The notes beneath the pieces were generated by a model. That model did not search any database. It saw nothing but the letters and a program-made list of their open reading frames with translations, and was not told the origin of the DNA. Shown here piece after piece: positions 1-8,060 of a DNA stretch of 34,142 bases; within the stretch, counting starts at the first letter, position 1, and every line of letters begins with the position of its first letter. Origin of the DNA: Bacteroidales bacterium UBA1736 (GTDB lineage: Bacteria; Bacteroidota; Bacteroidia; Bacteroidales; UBA932); NCBI GenBank assembly GCA_002315825.1, contig DCIC01000144.1:14480-48621 (forward strand), written 5' to 3'. The translations under genes were made by a program, and so were the position numbers.

Positions 1-317
1 TCACTTAATTCTACTGTAGGAAGTCACTTATCGTTTTCTCGTAATCACTTACCACTGATAGAACGCTATGTAGTGGGTGCTGCTGCTGACCAGAGCCACG
101 AAAGGGCTTGGTCGACACGAGGCGCCATCTGGTGGCCTGTATTGGCTATGTGCGCTTACCACAAAACGATAATTGCAGTATTAAGGAAGGGTCAGAGGAC
201 GGAAAACGATAGTAGGAAGAAAACTTTCGTTTTCCTCCTACTCGATTGATATGGCGTCAATATGGTTTACTTAGTGAATCTCAAAAATACACGTCAATCT
301 TTACCAACTTTTTCGCT
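1..317. other. Intergenic stretch, no gene seen
   Basis: No convincing coding frame was found on either strand. The stretch holds three copies of TCACTTA at 1-7, 24-30 and 45-51, about 22 bp apart. AAAACGATA occurs at 164-172 and 203-211, and its reverse complement TATCGTTTT at 29-37. A strong hairpin lies at 211-242. The region lies 3' of the leucine-rich repeat gene and runs off the left edge, so its other boundary is not visible. Confidence 0.6.
211..242 (-). terminator. Hairpin 3' of the LRR gene with GAAA tetraloop
   Basis: Arms 211-224 and 229-242 pair at 13 of 14 positions. On the minus strand the four-base loop reads GAAA, closed by C-G, which is a stable GNRA tetraloop. It lies about 75 bp beyond the stop codon of the minus-strand LRR frame. 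No clean U run follows, so it may be a 3' end stabiliser or processing site rather than a classical intrinsic terminator. Confidence 0.45.
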
Positions 318-1310
318 TCACTTAGTTTGAACAGTCCAACCTTCAGGAATACCATTGACTCCCCTTACATCCCAGGTGGCATCCTTATTCTTCACAAATG
401 TTCCTATTGCAGAAACTCCTGAAAGCCAATCTTTTGTATATGTATCAGATGGTGTTGTGGTAAAGAGAGCCTTTACATAATTGAGTTTTGAACAACCATT
501 AAACATACTTTGATAGCTTCTTTCTACAAGAGTAGTGGCAGGGAGTTCAGGGGCTTGGGTTAATGATGTGCAACCATAAAACATTTGAGTATAGCAACCT
601 TGTGCAAGAGTAGAGGCAGGGAGTTCTGGTGCATTGGTGAGAGATGTACAATTAACAAACATATCTGCATAGCAATTATCTGCAAGAGTAGTGGCAGGGA
701 GTTCTGGTGCTTGCGTCAATGATGAGCAACCAGAAAACATTCCAGAATAACATTCTTCTGCAAGATTCTTGGAAGGCAACTCTGGGGCATTTATTAATGA
801 TGAGCACCACATAAGCATAACCGTATAGCATCGTGCTGCAAGAGTTGTCGCAGGAAGCTTCGGAGCTTTCGTCAATGATGTGCAGCCCTGAAACATTGCA
901 TAATAGCACTCCACTGCAAGATTTTTGGCAGGAAGATTCGGTGCTTGTGTTAATGATGTGCATTTACTAAACATTTCAAAATAGCAGCTTTTTGTTAGGG
1001 TTGTAGCTGGCAATACTGGTGCTTGATTTAGCAATGGACAGTCATAAAATAATCTGACGAAATAGTTCTCATAGGGTATTACCAATGATTCCATATCCTG
1101 ACTCGCCAGTGACATAATATTGCCGGATGCGGAAACAATACCACTACCTGAAATCTTGAAAGAATAGTAATCTCTAGGTTCAGCATAGCTAACGTATTTG
1201 CTGAATTTACTATTACCACCTTCTCCTGCCTGGAATGACAACTGGTCTTTATCATTTAATGATATGCTCGTGCCAATTGTATATGACGTCCAATCCTCAT
1301 CATTCAGTTT
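318..1310 (-). pseudogene. Downstream fragment of an amber-split surface lipoprotein: leucine-rich repeat module
   Basis: This frame continues in register from the lipoprotein gene at 1311-2207, separated only by the TAG at 1311-1313. The residues right after the stop (KLNDEDWTSYTIG) complete a small beta-type domain begun before it. Then come eight 26-residue repeats, consensus CYxxMFxGCTSLTxAPELPATTLA, and a typical C-terminal cap ending GIPEGWTVQTK. This is the BspA / TpLRR-like repeat class of Bacteroidales surface proteins, thought to bind surfaces or host matrix. The first in-frame ATG is only at 1113-1115, inside the module, and the fragment has no signal peptide of its own. It would therefore be exported only if the TAG were read through. 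TGA stop at 318-320. Base composition is more AT-rich than the housekeeping genes, which may mean later acquisition. Confidence 0.75.
441..1064 (-). repeat. Tandem 78-bp repeats encoding 26-residue LRR units (8 copies)
   Basis: Eight consecutive units of 26 codons are visible in the translation, each with the pattern Cys-Tyr, Met-Phe, Gly-Cys-Thr-Ser-Leu, Ala-Pro-Glu-Leu-Pro, Thr-Leu-Ala. The first and last units are the most diverged, the middle ones close to consensus. Such arrays can change copy number by recombination or slippage. Confidence 0.8.
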
Positions 1311-2207
1311 CTATTCCAGTGTGATGTCATATGGCGTCCCTGTTTTTTCTAAAGCTATTGTTGTAGAACCAGTCGATGTAAAGGTCAATGGTTTGTCAGT
1401 AGTTTTAACGACAACTTCCTTCGCCGCCATGTTCATAACCTCTTTTGCAACAAAAGTCTTAGGATTAGATGTTTCAAATGAGCAGATTGATGAAGGAGTC
1501 GAAGCATTGTTGAAAAACTCTGCCTTAAAATTAAATGTGTTTTTCGATGGTGTCGATGATATCGGCATTACTAGCAAAAAAGGAGTAGTTGAAGAAGAAC
1601 TTGTTCCGATAGTAACACCTGTAGGATACTCCTCAGTAATACAATTAAGTGTATATGAAGGCTTAGTCTCCGCTGTTGATGACGTGTTGGTCACGACAAT
1701 CTTTCCTATGGTTTGGTCTGTTCCATATAAGTTAAGTTTGAGAATGGAATACTGAGGTTCCAACGAGAATGGTGTGCCGAGTGTACAATCTTTAGCAATT
1801 GCCTTCATTTTATTTTTTGGAACACCATTGGCAACATAATCCTGAGATGAAAGAACAGGATCGGAAATCGGGAATTGAGCACTGAAACTGCTGCCATCGT
1901 CAGGCATTTTCCCTGTGAAGGAAGCACTCGATTCTCCAGCACCACTTGAAAGAGTGAACTCCGCTGACTGTGTCCCTACTGTTACAAGTATCTTGTCTCC
2001 GGAATCCCAAGTGAAGTTAATCTGGTTATTATCAATAGTCCCACTAACTTTAGTCCCAGAAGAAGGGCTAACGGTTAGAGTTACTTCTTGACCCTTCTTG
2101 AATGGAACCCCTTCTTTCTCTTTTTGAATAACTTCGTCTTTCTGACAAGCCGATAATAAAACTGTACAGGCTATGATTGTGGTGACAGAATACAATATTT
2201 TATACAT
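1311..2207 (-). CDS. Fimbrillin-like surface lipoprotein, N-terminal part of an amber-split LRR protein
   Basis: The 298-residue product begins with a lipoprotein signal peptide ending LLSAC, with Cys21 as the likely lipidated residue. A Thr/Ser-rich beta-type region follows that resembles the N-terminal module of fimbrillin / Mfa-like proteins, including the TKVSGT segment followed by a WDSGDKI segment. Near the C terminus the protein enters a second small domain (PLTFTSTGSTTIAL onward) and stops at TAG in mid-domain after DITLE. The open frame then continues without shift into the LRR module at 318-1310. Read through, the product would be about 629 residues plus one at the TAG site. As it stands it would be an exported lipoprotein without its LRR module. 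The upstream AAGGA is only a modest ribosome site. Confidence 0.8.
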   Translation of the reverse strand: MYKILYSVTTIIACTVLLSACQKDEVIQKEKEGVPFKKGQEVTLTVSPSSGTKVSGTIDNNQINFTWDSGDKILVTVGTQSAEFTLSSGAGESSASFTGKMPDDGSSFSAQFPISDPVLSSQDYVANGVPKNKMKAIAKDCTLGTPFSLEPQYSILKLNLYGTDQTIGKIVVTNTSSTAETKPSYTLNCITEEYPTGVTIGTSSSSTTPFLLVMPISSTPSKNTFNFKAEFFNNASTPSSICSFETSNPKTFVAKEVMNMAAKEVVVKTTDKPLTFTSTGSTTIALEKTGTPYDITLE

Positions 2208-2350
2208 AACGCAATCCTTATAAATGCTATCGTTGAGTGTCTTTTTTTTTCTCCTCCTGTCTGATGCGACAGAACTGATGTGTCTTGTACTTCTATGACT
2301 GTTTATTTCATGATTTTGTATTTTGTTGTCCTTGTTGACGATTGTTCAAC

Positions 2351-2390
2351 AAAAAAGCTTGTTATCCCGTAAGGGACAACAAGCTTTTTT
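2351..2390 (-). terminator. Intrinsic terminator after the FISUMP lipoprotein gene
   Basis: Arms 2351-2368 and 2373-2390 pair at 17 of 18 positions around a four-base loop, with runs of A and T at the outer ends. The symmetry makes it usable on both strands. On the minus strand it lies 174 bp beyond the FISUMP gene stop and isolates that unit from the LRR lipoprotein gene. The rest of 2208-2563 shows no gene. Confidence 0.8.
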
Positions 2391-2563
2391 TATATTAGAA
2401 CAGATATGGCGAGGCTATTTTACCCCCCTATATGGGTAAAGTGCTGTTTATTAATGTGTTTAATGATTCAATAGCGTAAGCCATTAAAGCAGGAATACTT
2501 TGTTTTTGTCAAAGTTAATTAATTATCGGTAATGCTCCAATGGACGGGGTATGGTATTGGTTA

Positions 2564-4396
2564 CTAATCTTTGAGACAACGGATAGAATGGCCATCTGCT
2601 CTCCAGTATTCGCCCACCGGATTGATAGAGCCACTATTTCTGAAATCCATACCGTACGCAAATCTTCCTTGAGGTGTACAAGACCAATAGCTGCCGTCAA
2701 TACCGATACCATTGAGAGAATAGCTACCGTCAGCACGATCGCCGACAGCTGGATACCAACACTGGACAGAGCCGTCTCCAACGAGTTTCTTATCAGTCTT
2801 ACTGAAATCCATACCCTTATGCGCATTATCCCAGTTACTTGATGTTTTCCAACCGGATGAAGCTTTGAATGCTTTACTCCATACGCCATTTTGACCACCG
2901 TCCGGAACTCGCCATCCTGATGGGCAAGGGTCGTAAATTGTCTTGACTGTCCGCCACCGGGTGTCGTCCGTTGTGCTATTACCTGTGTAGTACCAATCGT
3001 GATTGTTACTGTTGTATAAGATAAAGGTTGTAGGGTGGGAGACAACAAAAGCAATCTTTCCATTGTTGGTATTTGAAGATACTGCAGAAGGCCAGGACAA
3101 AGTGGAAGCGGCCTGCTGTTGATTGCTGGATGAAGTATATGAAATCTGCCATCCGCTTAGGAACGGATCCTTGCGACCCCATTGATACATTAGGCCGAGG
3201 GCGTGGACATCCCCGGGGGTGGCACTTGTCGCTCCGAGATTGCGGTCCATCATAGTGCCCGCATAGTTCTTATACACCTGCTCTGCGGGCTTGTCCGTCA
3301 GCCAGATGTGCCAGCTCCAGAGGACGTTCCCGTCCGTGCAGGCGGCATCGCTGTATGCTGCTATCACGGCGTTGCCTTCCTTGTAGGTATCGTTGGTGCT
3401 GAAGGTAATATAACCGTCCGAATATGAAACATCAGCTTTGATTAGCTCACCGACTTTAGGCGCTGTTGCCGTTCCGAAGGTTTCCCATAGAACCTTGACA
3501 CCCTTCACTTCACCAACGGATGTAGTCGAGTTACCTTTGACCGTCTTGAACTTGTATTTTCCGGCCTCGCTGACGATGTAGCAGTTGGCTGTACCTGATG
3601 CGCTGAGATCCTCGGCTGAATTGTCGGAGAATGATATTTGGTATATCGTATTTGTGCTTACAACAATATCCTGATCTTTCTTTGTTGACATCGTCTTCGT
3701 GAAATTTGTCCCGTCATTTGAAAGCTCAATCTTGATATTCTTGTAGGTCTGGGCAGGGATAGCAATGTAAAAAACAGTGCCACTTGAAGTAGGGGAAACA
3801 CCAGTGTTCCCGCAATCGATAATGACCGGGGCCATAGCTGTCTGGGCGGCACTTGTCAACACTGCAACGCCTTCTGTAACCGTGAATTCCCCGGACATCG
3901 CCTTGTTGCTCGAAGATACTCGGATCTTCTTTACTGTGGCCATATCGGAGCTCTTTATTTTGACGGCAAGCACTCCGCAGATGTTCTTGAATGAGAGGCT
4001 CTTTGAGGCACTCTCTGCGTACATCGGGATGGTTGCAAACGGCTGGGATGAAGAGTAGGATATGGTTGAAGGAAGGGTGGCAGTGGTGACATCATAGATA
4101 TTGGACGGGTAGTATGCCTTGTAAGGACCGGCAGGGTCATTACCTGCTACTTTTGTGAAGTTTGCCTTGGTGGCGTCGCTCTTGGGGCTTGCGCTGAAAA
4201 TCACTCCGTTGATGGATATCTGATCATTGGCTACCCAGTTGACCTTCCTGTCACTGGTGAGGGATGTCTTGGTGTCAAGGGTATTCTCGATGCTTGCAGT
4301 AAATCCCTCAAAATCGGTAGCGAGAGAGTCCTTCTTGCAGGAGTCAAGCGCAAGAAGGGATGCGATAACTGCAATTGAAATCAATATCTTCTTCAT
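2564..4396 (-). CDS. Surface lipoprotein with fimbrillin-like N-terminal module and C-terminal FISUMP domain
   Basis: The 610-residue product starts at 4396, where GGAGGAG sits 6 nt upstream; an earlier ATG is less likely. The signal peptide ends LLALDSC, with Cys20 lipidated. Residues about 25-260 look like a fimbrillin / Mfa-like module (DTKTSL, then VNWVANDQISI). Residues about 266-370 begin with the common Bacteroidales segment SGTANCYIVS. Residues about 380-610 form a FISUMP domain (Fibrobacter succinogenes major paralogous domain): MMDRNLGA, LMYQWGRKDPF, DPCPSGWRVP and the terminal SIRCLKD are all present. FISUMP domains occur in secreted and surface proteins but lack a settled function. 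The gene follows the small gene at 4411-4536 by 14 bp, so the two are probably co-transcribed. The terminator at 2351-2390 lies downstream. Confidence 0.88.
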   Translation of the reverse strand: MKKILISIAVIASLLALDSCKKDSLATDFEGFTASIENTLDTKTSLTSDRKVNWVANDQISINGVIFSASPKSDATKANFTKVAGNDPAGPYKAYYPSNIYDVTTATLPSTISYSSSQPFATIPMYAESASKSLSFKNICGVLAVKIKSSDMATVKKIRVSSSNKAMSGEFTVTEGVAVLTSAAQTAMAPVIIDCGNTGVSPTSSGTVFYIAIPAQTYKNIKIELSNDGTNFTKTMSTKKDQDIVVSTNTIYQISFSDNSAEDLSASGTANCYIVSEAGKYKFKTVKGNSTTSVGEVKGVKVLWETFGTATAPKVGELIKADVSYSDGYITFSTNDTYKEGNAVIAAYSDAACTDGNVLWSWHIWLTDKPAEQVYKNYAGTMMDRNLGATSATPGDVHALGLMYQWGRKDPFLSGWQISYTSSSNQQQAASTLSWPSAVSSNTNNGKIAFVVSHPTTFILYNSNNHDWYYTGNSTTDDTRWRTVKTIYDPCPSGWRVPDGGQNGVWSKAFKASSGWKTSSNWDNAHKGMDFSKTDKKLVGDGSVQCWYPAVGDRADGSYSLNGIGIDGSYWSCTPQGRFAYGMDFRNSGSINPVGEYWRADGHSIRCLKD

Positions 4397-4410
4397 AATC
4401 CGCTCCTCCA

Positions 4411-4536
4411 TTAATTGAACCAATCATTAGTGTTGCCTTCGCCGTACTGTTCTGTGCCGCCGGACTGGCAGATAATCTCCTGCACCTCGGTCTCGATTAT
4501 CTCCACCTCGGGGGAGATATAGTTGGTATTTTTCAT
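4411..4536 (-). CDS. Small 41-residue protein upstream of the FISUMP lipoprotein
   Basis: This short frame starts MKNTNYISPEVEI and ends GNTNDWFN. The opening (M-K-x-x-Y-x-S-P-E followed by acidic/hydrophobic residues) resembles the many small hypothetical proteins beside fimbrillin-type lipoprotein genes in Bacteroidales. Its TAA stop lies 14 bp before the lipoprotein ATG, inside the region carrying that gene's ribosome site, so translational coupling is likely. A CQSGG segment in the middle recalls a double-glycine leader, but no peptidase-transporter is nearby. Function unknown; coding status is inferred from frame, composition and position. Confidence 0.6.
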   Translation of the reverse strand: MKNTNYISPEVEIIETEVQEIICQSGGTEQYGEGNTNDWFN

Positions 4537-4726
4537 AATTTATTGATTGTTAATAATATTTCAATGTCCGCCCCAAAGGGTTTCATTTCATTACAATAAA
4601 GGTATCCATTCACTGATAAATATACAAGTCCAATTTAGTTCTTTTAATAGGCACTACTCAAATGCTCCCGGAATACATCAAATTAACAGGGCTTTGCAAC
4701 TGATTTGTTTCACAACGTAATGGATG

Positions 4727-4779
4727 CTAAAAAAAGATGAACTTTAAGTCTCATTGACGTAAAGTTCATCTTTTTTTAG
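4727..4779 (-). terminator. Strong bidirectional terminator after the exbD operon
   Basis: Two perfectly complementary 20-base arms (4727-4746 and 4760-4779) surround a 13-base loop, with seven A or T residues inside the outer part of the stem. It lies 16 bp beyond the stop of the last minus-strand exbD gene. Between it and the small gene at 4536, about 190 bp hold no gene and presumably the promoter of the FISUMP unit; no clear -7 box was identified there. Confidence 0.85.
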
Positions 4780-4795
4780 TTATTTAGTCTATCGA

Positions 4796-5269
4796 CTAGT
4801 CTGTAGCTGGTCTTCTTGCCTGATACATAATCTTAAGCGCAGAGCAACGTCTAAGCTCCTGCTTAACATCAGTAATAATACCCATTCTGACATCTTCGTC
4901 AGCTTTGATAACGGTCGTCATAAACTGACGGTCGCCCTCACTCATACTTTCACGCTCTGCAGCGATGAAGTCGCGGATGTCATCAACAGTTTTGAAAGAA
5001 TCATTGAGCTGGATACGGGCATCTGTACCATACTGGTTCTGATACTGGAGAGTAGGAGTACCAATATTGATATAAGACGCAAGGTCCTTTCTTTCAAGCT
5101 TTACTGACTGTGAAGCTTCAGGAAGTTTCACAACAACTTTATTTTCAGTATCGCGCAACTGTGTTGTAACCATAAAGAAGAACAAAAGCATGAACACAAT
5201 ATCGGAGAGGGAGCTCGAGGTCATTGCCGGAACTTCCTTCTTATTGTTACTTCCACCGAATTTTGACAT
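4796..5269 (-). CDS. exbD: ExbD/TolR-type biopolymer transport protein (second copy)
   Basis: The product has 157 residues. It has a short cytoplasmic N terminus, then a single membrane segment (SLSDIVFMLLFFFMVTTQL, about residues 20-38) containing the conserved Asp that takes part in proton movement, then a periplasmic domain. It forms an energising complex with ExbB that uses the proton gradient to drive TonB-type uptake. The gene is last in the operon, 17 bp after the first exbD, and ends with TAG before the terminator at 4727-4779. No tonB gene follows. Confidence 0.9.
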   Translation of the reverse strand: MSKFGGSNNKKEVPAMTSSSLSDIVFMLLFFFMVTTQLRDTENKVVVKLPEASQSVKLERKDLASYINIGTPTLQYQNQYGTDARIQLNDSFKTVDDIRDFIAAERESMSEGDRQFMTTVIKADEDVRMGIITDVKQELRRCSALKIMYQARRPATD

Positions 5270-5286
5270 AATTTTATCCTCCTTGA

Positions 5287-5868
5287 TTATTTTTTAGATA
5301 CATCCTTAGGTTCAGCCTCGGATATGTTCTGAGGGATAGCCTTCTTTGCTATATCCTGCTGCTCCTCTGTGAGGTTGAGATAAGGCTTTCCATAATTCTT
5401 AAATGCAAACTCGTCACGAAGCTCATCAATAGCCTTGACAAGCTCATTCTGAACTGCGATATAAGCATGATAGCTGGTACCACGGTCGTTCTGAAGAGAA
5501 ATAACTCCCTTTGAAACGGGATACTGGCCGTAACCCTCGATATCGGTCATCGTCTTCTCGGGAAGAGTGGGATCGTCTGCAGGGTTGCTGAGGAATTCCT
5601 TGATCTTATCTTTAAGCTGGCTGACATCCATAGGCTCGCTACCGGCGAGAAGTCTATCTGCAGAGTTGATCTTCACAACGATGATGTTACGACGATTGAC
5701 CTTCTGGTCCTCTACCTTCTGATTCTGATCGGGCATAGGAGGAAGACGACGTGACAAACCTGTCTGTGATCCCATAGTCGTAGTCATCAGGAAGTAGCAC
5801 AACAGCAAGAATGCGATATCCGCAGTCGAGCTGGTGTTCATTGCAGGTACTTTCTTTTTAGATGCCAT
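5287..5868 (-). CDS. exbD: ExbD/TolR-type biopolymer transport protein (first copy)
   Basis: The product has 193 residues. It begins MASKKKVPAMNTSSTADIAFLLL, with one membrane helix (about 17-35) carrying the conserved Asp, then a longer periplasmic domain than its neighbour. The N-terminal motif VPAM-x-(T/S)-S-S is shared with the second ExbD, indicating paired paralogues. Paired ExbDs in one operon are common in Bacteroidetes and may form hetero-dimers inside the ExbB channel. It is 7 bp downstream of the small membrane protein gene. Confidence 0.9.
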   Translation of the reverse strand: MASKKKVPAMNTSSTADIAFLLLCYFLMTTTMGSQTGLSRRLPPMPDQNQKVEDQKVNRRNIIVVKINSADRLLAGSEPMDVSQLKDKIKEFLSNPADDPTLPEKTMTDIEGYGQYPVSKGVISLQNDRGTSYHAYIAVQNELVKAIDELRDEFAFKNYGKPYLNLTEEQQDIAKKAIPQNISEAEPKDVSKK

Positions 5869-5875
5869 AACTTAA

Positions 5876-6313
5876 TTACTTTTTACTGCGGATTGACATT
5901 ACAACCTCTCCAACAACGATGGAAGCAATAGCAATTGCACCAGCGATATATGTAAGGTTGAGGATTGTGTCTGTGAGTCTGAGAGTGCTCTGAGTAGGCT
6001 GCTCCAGCATACCCATAGCCGGTTTACCAGGTGAAATCAGGTATACTACGAAGCATACGACTGCGATGGCTGCCAAGCCGATAAGAGTCTTTACAAGACC
6101 CTTGGGGTTGTTCTTGAATCCCATCACAGCACCAAGACCGATAACAGCGACAGCTGCAATACCGATCATGACGTATGTCCAGTAGAACATAACATCAACA
6201 GCCTGACCATTGTTGGCCTCGAAGCCCACGGATGAGCCCCATACCAGCAATGCTACGCTGATGACGATCATGATCACCAACAACCATTTGAATATTTTGC
6301 TATAATTTTTCAT
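5876..6313 (-). CDS. Small membrane protein of the ExbB/ExbD operon, function unknown
   Basis: The product has 145 residues and four predicted membrane helices, about residues 8-27, 42-62, 78-95 and 115-137, with short loops and a basic C-terminal RSKK. It lies between exbB and the two exbD genes, as it commonly does in Bacteroidetes, so it is likely an accessory subunit or stabiliser of the proton channel. No enzymatic motif is visible. The assignment rests on topology and gene order. Confidence 0.75.
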   Translation of the reverse strand: MKNYSKIFKWLLVIMIVISVALLVWGSSVGFEANNGQAVDVMFYWTYVMIGIAAVAVIGLGAVMGFKNNPKGLVKTLIGLAAIAVVCFVVYLISPGKPAMGMLEQPTQSTLRLTDTILNLTYIAGAIAIASIVVGEVVMSIRSKK

Positions 6314-6360
6314 TATAATAATCGCTATTAACTACTATTAATTCTTTTTTCGATGGAAAA

Positions 6361-7134
6361 TTACTTTCCCTGGTATTCTTTCAATACATCGATGAGGCAG
6401 ATTGATGAATCCTCCATATCAATAGTGATGGAGTCAATCTTAGCGAGGATGTAGTTGTAGAACACCTGAAGAATCATAGCAACGATCAAACCTCCTACGG
6501 TGGTGATCAAAGCGACTTTCATACCTCCGGCAACAACGTTAGGAGAGATATCTCCGGCAGCCTGGATAGCATCGAATGCCTGGATCATACCGATAACGGT
6601 ACCGAGGAATCCAAGAGAAGGTGCGAGAGCGATGAAGAGACCAATCCAAGAAAGACCGTTCTCCATATTGCTCATCTGTACTGAACCATAAGAAACAACT
6701 GACTTTTCAACTACGTCAAGTCCCTGGTCGTAACGAACAAGACCCTGGTAGAAAATAGAAGCTACAGGACCGCGTGTCTCACGGCAAACGTCCTTTGCAG
6801 CCTCGATGCCACCATTCTTGAGGGCATCCTCAACCTTTGCAACAAGAGCCTTTGCGTTGGTCTTTGAGAAAGACAAATAAAGAATTCTTTCGATTGAAAG
6901 AGCAAGACCGATGATCAAGCAGATAATGATGAGGGACATGAATCCTGCACCACCCTCGATAAACTTGGTCTTAAGTGCCTGGTGAAGGGGAACCTCAGAC
7001 TTAACGTCGAAGGGATTCACTTCAGCAGATACCTCAGTAGCTGCACCGGCTGCCTGCCCGTCCTGAGCAGAAGCGATGTTTGCAGATACAAGCAGAAGAG
7101 CTGCAGCTGCGAACAACATGAAAAACTTTTTCAT
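6361..7134 (-). CDS. exbB: MotA/TolQ/ExbB proton channel family protein
   Basis: The 257-residue product has an N-terminal signal-like segment (MKKFFMLFAAAALLLVSANIASA), a periplasmic stretch, a membrane helix at about 63-83, a cytoplasmic loop, and two closing helices (about 160-190 and 205-230). The segments APSLGFLGTVIGMIQAFDAI and ALITTVGGLIVA are the family signature. It forms the multimeric inner-membrane channel that works with ExbD. First gene of the operon; the 111 bp upstream presumably hold its promoter, though no perfect TAnnTTTG box was found. Confidence 0.93.
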   Translation of the reverse strand: MKKFFMLFAAAALLLVSANIASAQDGQAAGAATEVSAEVNPFDVKSEVPLHQALKTKFIEGGAGFMSLIIICLIIGLALSIERILYLSFSKTNAKALVAKVEDALKNGGIEAAKDVCRETRGPVASIFYQGLVRYDQGLDVVEKSVVSYGSVQMSNMENGLSWIGLFIALAPSLGFLGTVIGMIQAFDAIQAAGDISPNVVAGGMKVALITTVGGLIVAMILQVFYNYILAKIDSITIDMEDSSICLIDVLKEYQGK

Positions 7135-7245
7135 ACTCGTTTTTGTGTGTTTTAATTAATAATGTATTAATAGTTTATAATTTTGTCTCTGAAGTGGGTA
7201 CTTTACGCACCTTCCATTAAAACGTCGCAATTTACGAAAAAAAAA

Positions 7246-8034
7246 TCATAATACAATCTTTGGACGATTTATTTCAAACAGACGCAGAGCATTTTCGGTT
7301 GTTTGATTAGCGACTTCTTCCAATGTGAGCCCTTTTATTTCCGCGATTTTGGCTGCTATGAGAGGTATCAATGAGCTTTCGTTTCTGGTCCCCCTCTTGG
7401 GAACGGGTGTGAGATACGGGGAGTCGGTCTCAAGTACTATTCTCTCCAGTGGGATTTTTCCCACCGATTCTGCAACTGCGGCCTTTTTGAATGTGACTAC
7501 GCCTCCGATCCCCACATACCAGTCCCCGTATTTCTGCAAGCGGCAGAAAGTTTCGAAACTTCCGCTGAATGCGTGCAGGTTGCCCCTCAATCCCAGATGG
7601 CGGCAACTGCTGATAATGTCAAAGAAATCGTCGGTGGCATCGCGCAGATGAATATTGACCGGCAGATTTCTTTGAGCGGCGAGGGATAATTGGGCTACGA
7701 AGGCATCTTTCTGCTCCTGGACGAAATCTGTGCAATAGTGATAGTCCAATCCGATCTCTCCGATTGCGACTACTTCCTCGTCAAGCAGGTTTTTGATGTC
7801 ATCGATTTCCTCCTGCCAATTCTTTCCGACGGATCCGGGATACAGTCCCAGCATCATTCTCAGATTGTCGGGATACCGCTTTACCAGATCGATCATTCTG
7901 CCCCTTTCCCCGGAATCCACGTCCGGCTGGATCATTATTCGGACTCCGGCATCCAGAGCTCTTTGGATCACCGCCTCTTCTTCCGAGGCGTAGGCTTCGT
8001 CATAATTGTGGGTGTGGGTGTCAATATATGTCAT
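7246..8034 (-). CDS. tatD: TatD family metal-dependent deoxyribonuclease
   Basis: The 262-residue length fits the family. The start at 8034 is chosen because MTYIDTHTHNY places the DTHTH metal-binding motif at the extreme N terminus; the longer frame upstream overlaps dprA and has no family sequence. Other metal-site motifs are GEIGLDYH, HLRDA and ETDSPYLTP. TatD proteins are cytoplasmic TIM-barrel nucleases of the amidohydrolase fold, linked to DNA repair and oxidative-damage processing. The gene lies 56 bp after dprA on the same strand, with a palindrome (8061-8093) in between. Confidence 0.92.
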   Translation of the reverse strand: MTYIDTHTHNYDEAYASEEEAVIQRALDAGVRIMIQPDVDSGERGRMIDLVKRYPDNLRMMLGLYPGSVGKNWQEEIDDIKNLLDEEVVAIGEIGLDYHYCTDFVQEQKDAFVAQLSLAAQRNLPVNIHLRDATDDFFDIISSCRHLGLRGNLHAFSGSFETFCRLQKYGDWYVGIGGVVTFKKAAVAESVGKIPLERIVLETDSPYLTPVPKRGTRNESSLIPLIAAKIAEIKGLTLEEVANQTTENALRLFEINRPKIVL

Positions 8035-8060
8035 TGAAAGGTAACAATTGGAAAACAAAG

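Noticed and set aside
676..963. Open frame on the minus strand inside the LRR gene
   Set aside because: It is a shifted-frame shadow of the 78-bp repeats, and its own repeats mirror the real ones.
318..1310. LRR gene as target of a diversity-generating retroelement
   Set aside because: No reverse transcriptase, template repeat or accessory gene is visible in the window.
1311..1313. Recoding of TAG as pyrrolysine or a general stop reassignment
   Set aside because: TAG is the normal stop of several intact genes here, and pyrrolysine systems are not known in Bacteroidales. The residue expected from memory at this spot is Tyr.
2515..3063. Separate gene overlapping the FISUMP 3' end
   Set aside because: Shifted-frame shadow; the FISUMP frame has clear family motifs and no signal peptide or motif supports the other.
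4727..4779. Insertion-sequence end
   Set aside because: The perfect inverted repeat has A/T runs, lies just past a stop codon and has no transposase nearby, so it is a terminator.
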